Assembly: GCA_045643185.1 (NCBI GenBank)
Contig: JAZUKH010000040.1
Span: forward strand, 1-16,176
Direction: 5' to 3'
DNA length: 16,176 nucleotides
Source of the DNA: RGIG464 sp045643185
GTDB lineage: Bacteria; Myxococcota_A; Bradymonadia; UBA4248
Below are positions 15,201 through 16,176 of this stretch, in pieces. The notes beneath the pieces were generated by a model. That model saw only the letters and a list, made by a program, of their open reading frames with translations. It was not told the origin of the DNA and did not search any database. The stretch's first letter is position 1; each line of letters starts with the position of its first letter. Position numbers and translations under genes: made by a program.

Positions 15201-15960
15201 GGGCGCCGGACGCGTAGGCATCGCTGATGTCCGAACACATGGATTTGTCATTGGCAAACGAGTTTTTATCGCATTCTTCGGAATCCTGATTGACGATGCC
15301 ATCACCGCATTCAGGTGTCGGTTCTTTGCATTCTGACAAGTCGAGAGCGCAGTCGACACATTTGGCATTACCAGAGATGTATTTGGCATCGATATCGGCG
15401 CAAGCGCTCTTGTCGTTGACAAATTTGTTACCATCACAGGCTTCGCCGTCATCGAGTGTGTCATTGCCGCAGCTTGCGCTGACATTTCTGATCTCTACGC
15501 AATCAGACGTGTCGATCGCGCACGACGAACACTTGAGGTTACCCGATTCGTATTTCGTGGCATCATAGGCCGCGCAGCTCGTCACGTCGTTGGCAAACTT
15601 GTTGCCATCACAGGCTTCGCCGTCATCGAGTGTCTCATTGCCGCACTTGTCGGTGCTGGTCTTAGCCACGCAGTCAGACGTGTCGATCGCGCACGACGTG
15701 CACTTGAGGTTGCCCGATTCGTATTTCGTGGCATCGTAGGCCGCGCAGCTCGTCACGCCATTAGCAAACTTGTTGCCGTCACAGGCTTCGTCGCCATCGA
15801 TCGCGTCGTTACCACAAAGTTCGGATGAACACGACTCGTCTTCACAAGGCATTTCGCACTTGCCATCAGCACAGTCGTCCTGCTTTTTGTCCGAATCATC
15901 ACTGCAGCCATAGGCCGCACACATCAAAAGACTCAAAAACAAAGCTCGTCTTAAATTCAT
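12244..15960 (-). CDS. Large secreted lipoprotein with 14 six-cysteine repeats
   Basis: This 1238-residue protein begins with a lipoprotein signal: basic NLRR, a hydrophobic stretch, and AYGC with the acylated Cys19. Ser at +2 favours the outer membrane in known sorting rules. After an acidic linker, residues 49-841 hold 14 tandem repeats of about 52-61 residues, opening CG[ND]G and [EWD]CD and each with six Cys. A different Cys-rich module of the C-x-DG-x-RCDG type follows at about 842-890 and recurs at about 1023-1067, flanking an unrecognised domain. The last 170 residues look like a beta-sandwich (FDYIHWS region). Such repeats are common in Myxococcota surface proteins, and their Asp/Gly-rich openings suggest calcium binding. 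AAGGAG lies eight bases before the ATG. The function is unknown; adhesion or a surface stalk is a guess. Confidence 0.93.
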   Translation of the reverse strand: MNLRRALFLSLLMCAAYGCSDDSDKKQDDCADGKCEMPCEDESCSSELCGNDAIDGDEACDGNKFANGVTSCAAYDATKYESGNLKCTSCAIDTSDCVAKTSTDKCGNETLDDGEACDGNKFANDVTSCAAYDATKYESGNLKCSSCAIDTSDCVEIRNVSASCGNDTLDDGEACDGNKFVNDKSACADIDAKYISGNAKCVDCALDLSECKEPTPECGDGIVNQDSEECDKNSFANDKSMCSDISDAYASGALKCSDECKLIKDDCVQKPLDKPEGCGNKSLDEDEWCDGDQFMEGADTCNAWIPGSKGTVSCMDNCEVDTGNCVAPRCGDGVINQPDEFCDIDAIADGLTWNCKDWSSIYDDGKLKCNSKCVFDESACVQNCGNGKLDAGEWCDASASDPFDPAANTCSKYLGDEKYKGTLQCNNCKVDTSKCYADETVDPFCGDGIINQDDEKCDTNAFPNGSNKCEKYSTIYSGGTLSCTKNCRLDVSECEKAPVVLCGNGKIDEGEDCDNTTFPGGIIKCSKYDPKYESGKLSCTNLCHIDTSACIERVDPCGNGKLDEGELCDDKLFSNTNTLCSAWGNYASGNVTCTATCEISFAACVAPSTEKEPKCGDGIVNQDSEQCDYKDFPLGNKRCVNYKEMTGKNYVSGSVSCNACQLDFSDCVEVKCGDGVINSDDEWCDKDAFLGDASNCVDWGDYAGGKVSCNNDCTLNLSACVAKPSAKCGDGIINQDDEECDGSAFLFNENTCNGWDSQYISGNVTCNTKTCKVEYGACKTAADYCGNGKIDDNAGEWCDGTGDSAVFYDWLNSCDKYDANTKGALKCNNCVLDTSACVTDGCESGAVRCDGNSLQMCDDHGNWYEMDKCSGDTPVCSVNDKQDDGKCVANPNPPAPVDWCDFQYLDPATHVGYARILFNDQIKADDVEVAMFCTSDLDKPVLSWNEEIDANINASCDNCGNNTEFMTVKGAHGDLGKNYCTMIYLDGDNFFACKPITDGASDPILITETTKLSESDVRTFESTATCADGSARCNGASYEECENDEWIPLDDCPTGKVCSIADGLFACVDQLSSYDITETFDGVDGKVWNTASSYTNKVENINYGNAGVMTTISAVYNPSTQTSGSMSLDNTYLAVRGNNGKKPATIHEEEGIKIVGLKGGVGTIEFDYIHWSEQDAVVTFTITAGDFTDSVTLAKNDVTRHHYQKVINKTDAKEITIFADTATSGRAFIDNVRWTSVY
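13438..15816 (-). repeat. Array of 14 tandem Cys-rich repeat units within the lipoprotein gene
   Basis: The units start at residues 49, 106, 164, 218, 278, 330, 384, 445, 502, 557, 615, 672, 728 and 785. Each carries six Cys in the order CG[ND], [EWD]CD, one central Cys, then three in the form C-x2/3-C-x6-C. With 84 Cys in total, 42 disulfides are possible. Two sub-types can be told apart: those opening CGN[GDEK]x[LI]D (CGNGKLDEGE) and those opening CGDG[IV][IV]N (CGDGIINQDD). Confidence 0.9.
15472..15816 (-). repeat. Near-identical DNA copies of repeat units 1 and 2
   Basis: Unit 1 (15646-15816) and unit 2 (15472-15645) are offset by 171 bases, exactly 57 codons. They share 43 of their first 50 residues, and long blocks of DNA are almost identical (for example GTGTCGATCGCGCACGAC in both). 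This marks the most recent duplication in the array, at the membrane-proximal end. Confidence 0.85.
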
Positions 15961-15968
15961 AAGCTCAG

Positions 15969-15974
15969 CTCCTT
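15969..15974 (-). promoter_or_regulatory. Ribosome binding site of the lipoprotein gene
   Basis: A full AAGGAG lies eight bases before the ATG at 15958-15960. It is the strongest ribosome site in the window and fixes the start, which is also right for the signal peptide. Confidence 0.85.
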
Positions 15975-15984
15975 AAAACGAAAT

Positions 15985-16020
15985 GATCGTCGGCGCAAAT
16001 CGTTTGCGACCATGACGATC
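15985..16020 (-). promoter_or_regulatory. Stable hairpin in the lipoprotein leader
   Basis: GATCGTC and GACGATC (7 bp) enclose a second stem CGCAAA/TTTGCG with loop TCG; two further G-C pairs can bridge them with small bulges. It lies ten bases upstream of the ribosome site, within the predicted leader. There is no U-run. It may affect mRNA stability or translation, or be a protein-binding dyad; this is an inference. Confidence 0.5.
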
Positions 16021-16076
16021 GGGTCAGAGAAACAAAACATTCGGCAAAATTTTTAGTGCCCAAAAAAAACGCAACT

Positions 16077-16106
16077 AATTTAGCAGATGCTCCGTAAAAA
16101 TGCGAA
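16077..16106 (-). promoter_or_regulatory. Candidate extended -10 promoter of the lipoprotein gene
   Basis: On the minus strand TTCGCA (16101-16106) and TAAATT (16077-16082) are 18 bases apart. TGC just before the -10 box makes it an extended -10 type. Both boxes match consensus at only four of six positions. A start near 16070 would give a leader of about 110 bases containing the hairpin at 15985-16020. Confidence 0.35.
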
Positions 16107-16134
16107 TGATACGTAACAATTTGTAAACAGTAGG

Positions 16135-16176
16135 GGGCAGCTCAGCCGAGTTGCCCGCGCGCCTTTGGCGCGCGGG
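16135..16176. other. Two overlapping, mutually exclusive hairpins at the window edge
   Basis: GGGCAGCTC (16135-16143) pairs with GAGTTGCCC (16148-16156) around AGCC, with one G-T pair. CCCGCGCGCC (16154-16163) pairs perfectly with GGCGCGCGGG (16167-16176) around TTT. The two share 16154-16156, so they compete in part. The window ends exactly at the second arm, so a following T-run, which would make it a plus-strand terminator, cannot be checked. Confidence 0.5.

Noticed and set aside
14907..15485. Second minus-strand frame of 192 codons inside the lipoprotein gene
   Set aside because: It is a shifted reading of the Cys-rich repeats; the repeat period explains why the frame stays open.
13438..15816. 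Tandem repeats as a CRISPR or satellite array
   Set aside because: The units are diverged, lack unique spacers and are in frame with conserved cysteines, so they are protein repeats.

Overview
The window looks like chromosomal DNA of a Myxococcota/Bradymonadota-type ('deltaproteobacterial') bacterium of moderate GC. This placement is an inference. It rests on two Hanks-type Ser/Thr kinases, a very large TPR protein, and a secreted lipoprotein built from the Cys-rich CGNGxxDxGExCD repeats common in that group. No 16S gene or other decisive marker is present, and I see no mobile element or CRISPR array.

Layout. (1) Positions 2-340, minus strand: a four-gene tRNA array, transcribed Lys-Glu-Glu-Lys, with a strong stable-RNA-type promoter at 385-413. 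(2) Positions 341-578: a divergent regulatory region holding that promoter and a plus-strand promoter at 502-531. (3) Positions 579-7977, plus strand: a tightly packed unit of a 1644-residue TPR protein, uracil-DNA glycosylase (ung) and a membrane-anchored Ser/Thr kinase. The gaps are 0 and 4 bases. (4) Positions 7978-8216: a 103-base foldback element and a weak candidate promoter. (5) Positions 8217-9434, plus strand: a second, soluble Ser/Thr kinase of the same subfamily. (6) Positions 12060-9410, minus strand: a DtxR-type metal-dependent regulator with an extra Cys/His-rich segment, a fused beta-gamma 2-oxoacid:ferredoxin oxidoreductase, and a ribbon-helix-helix protein. They probably form one unit. 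The last gene meets kinase 2 tail to tail with a 25-base overlap. (7) Positions 15960-12244, minus strand: a 1238-residue lipoprotein with 14 six-cysteine repeats, closed by a clear intrinsic terminator at 12162-12202. (8) Positions 15961-16176: its leader, with several strong hairpins.

How the genes may work together. The TPR protein carries a strictly periodic run of about 15 five-residue units, each supplying a [K/R]-[L/I]-x-S motif, and a Ser-rich tail with repeated DSG motifs. Since it is encoded beside two Ser/Thr kinases, a scaffold phosphorylated at many sites is an attractive but untested idea. In the other cluster, a probable iron-sensing regulator sits just upstream of an iron-sulfur enzyme, which suggests metal-dependent control of it. 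The enzyme's alpha subunit is not encoded nearby.

Nothing here proves a new system. The least ordinary items are the pentad array, the beta-gamma fusion without an alpha gene, the hybrid metal-site regulator and the 14-repeat lipoprotein.
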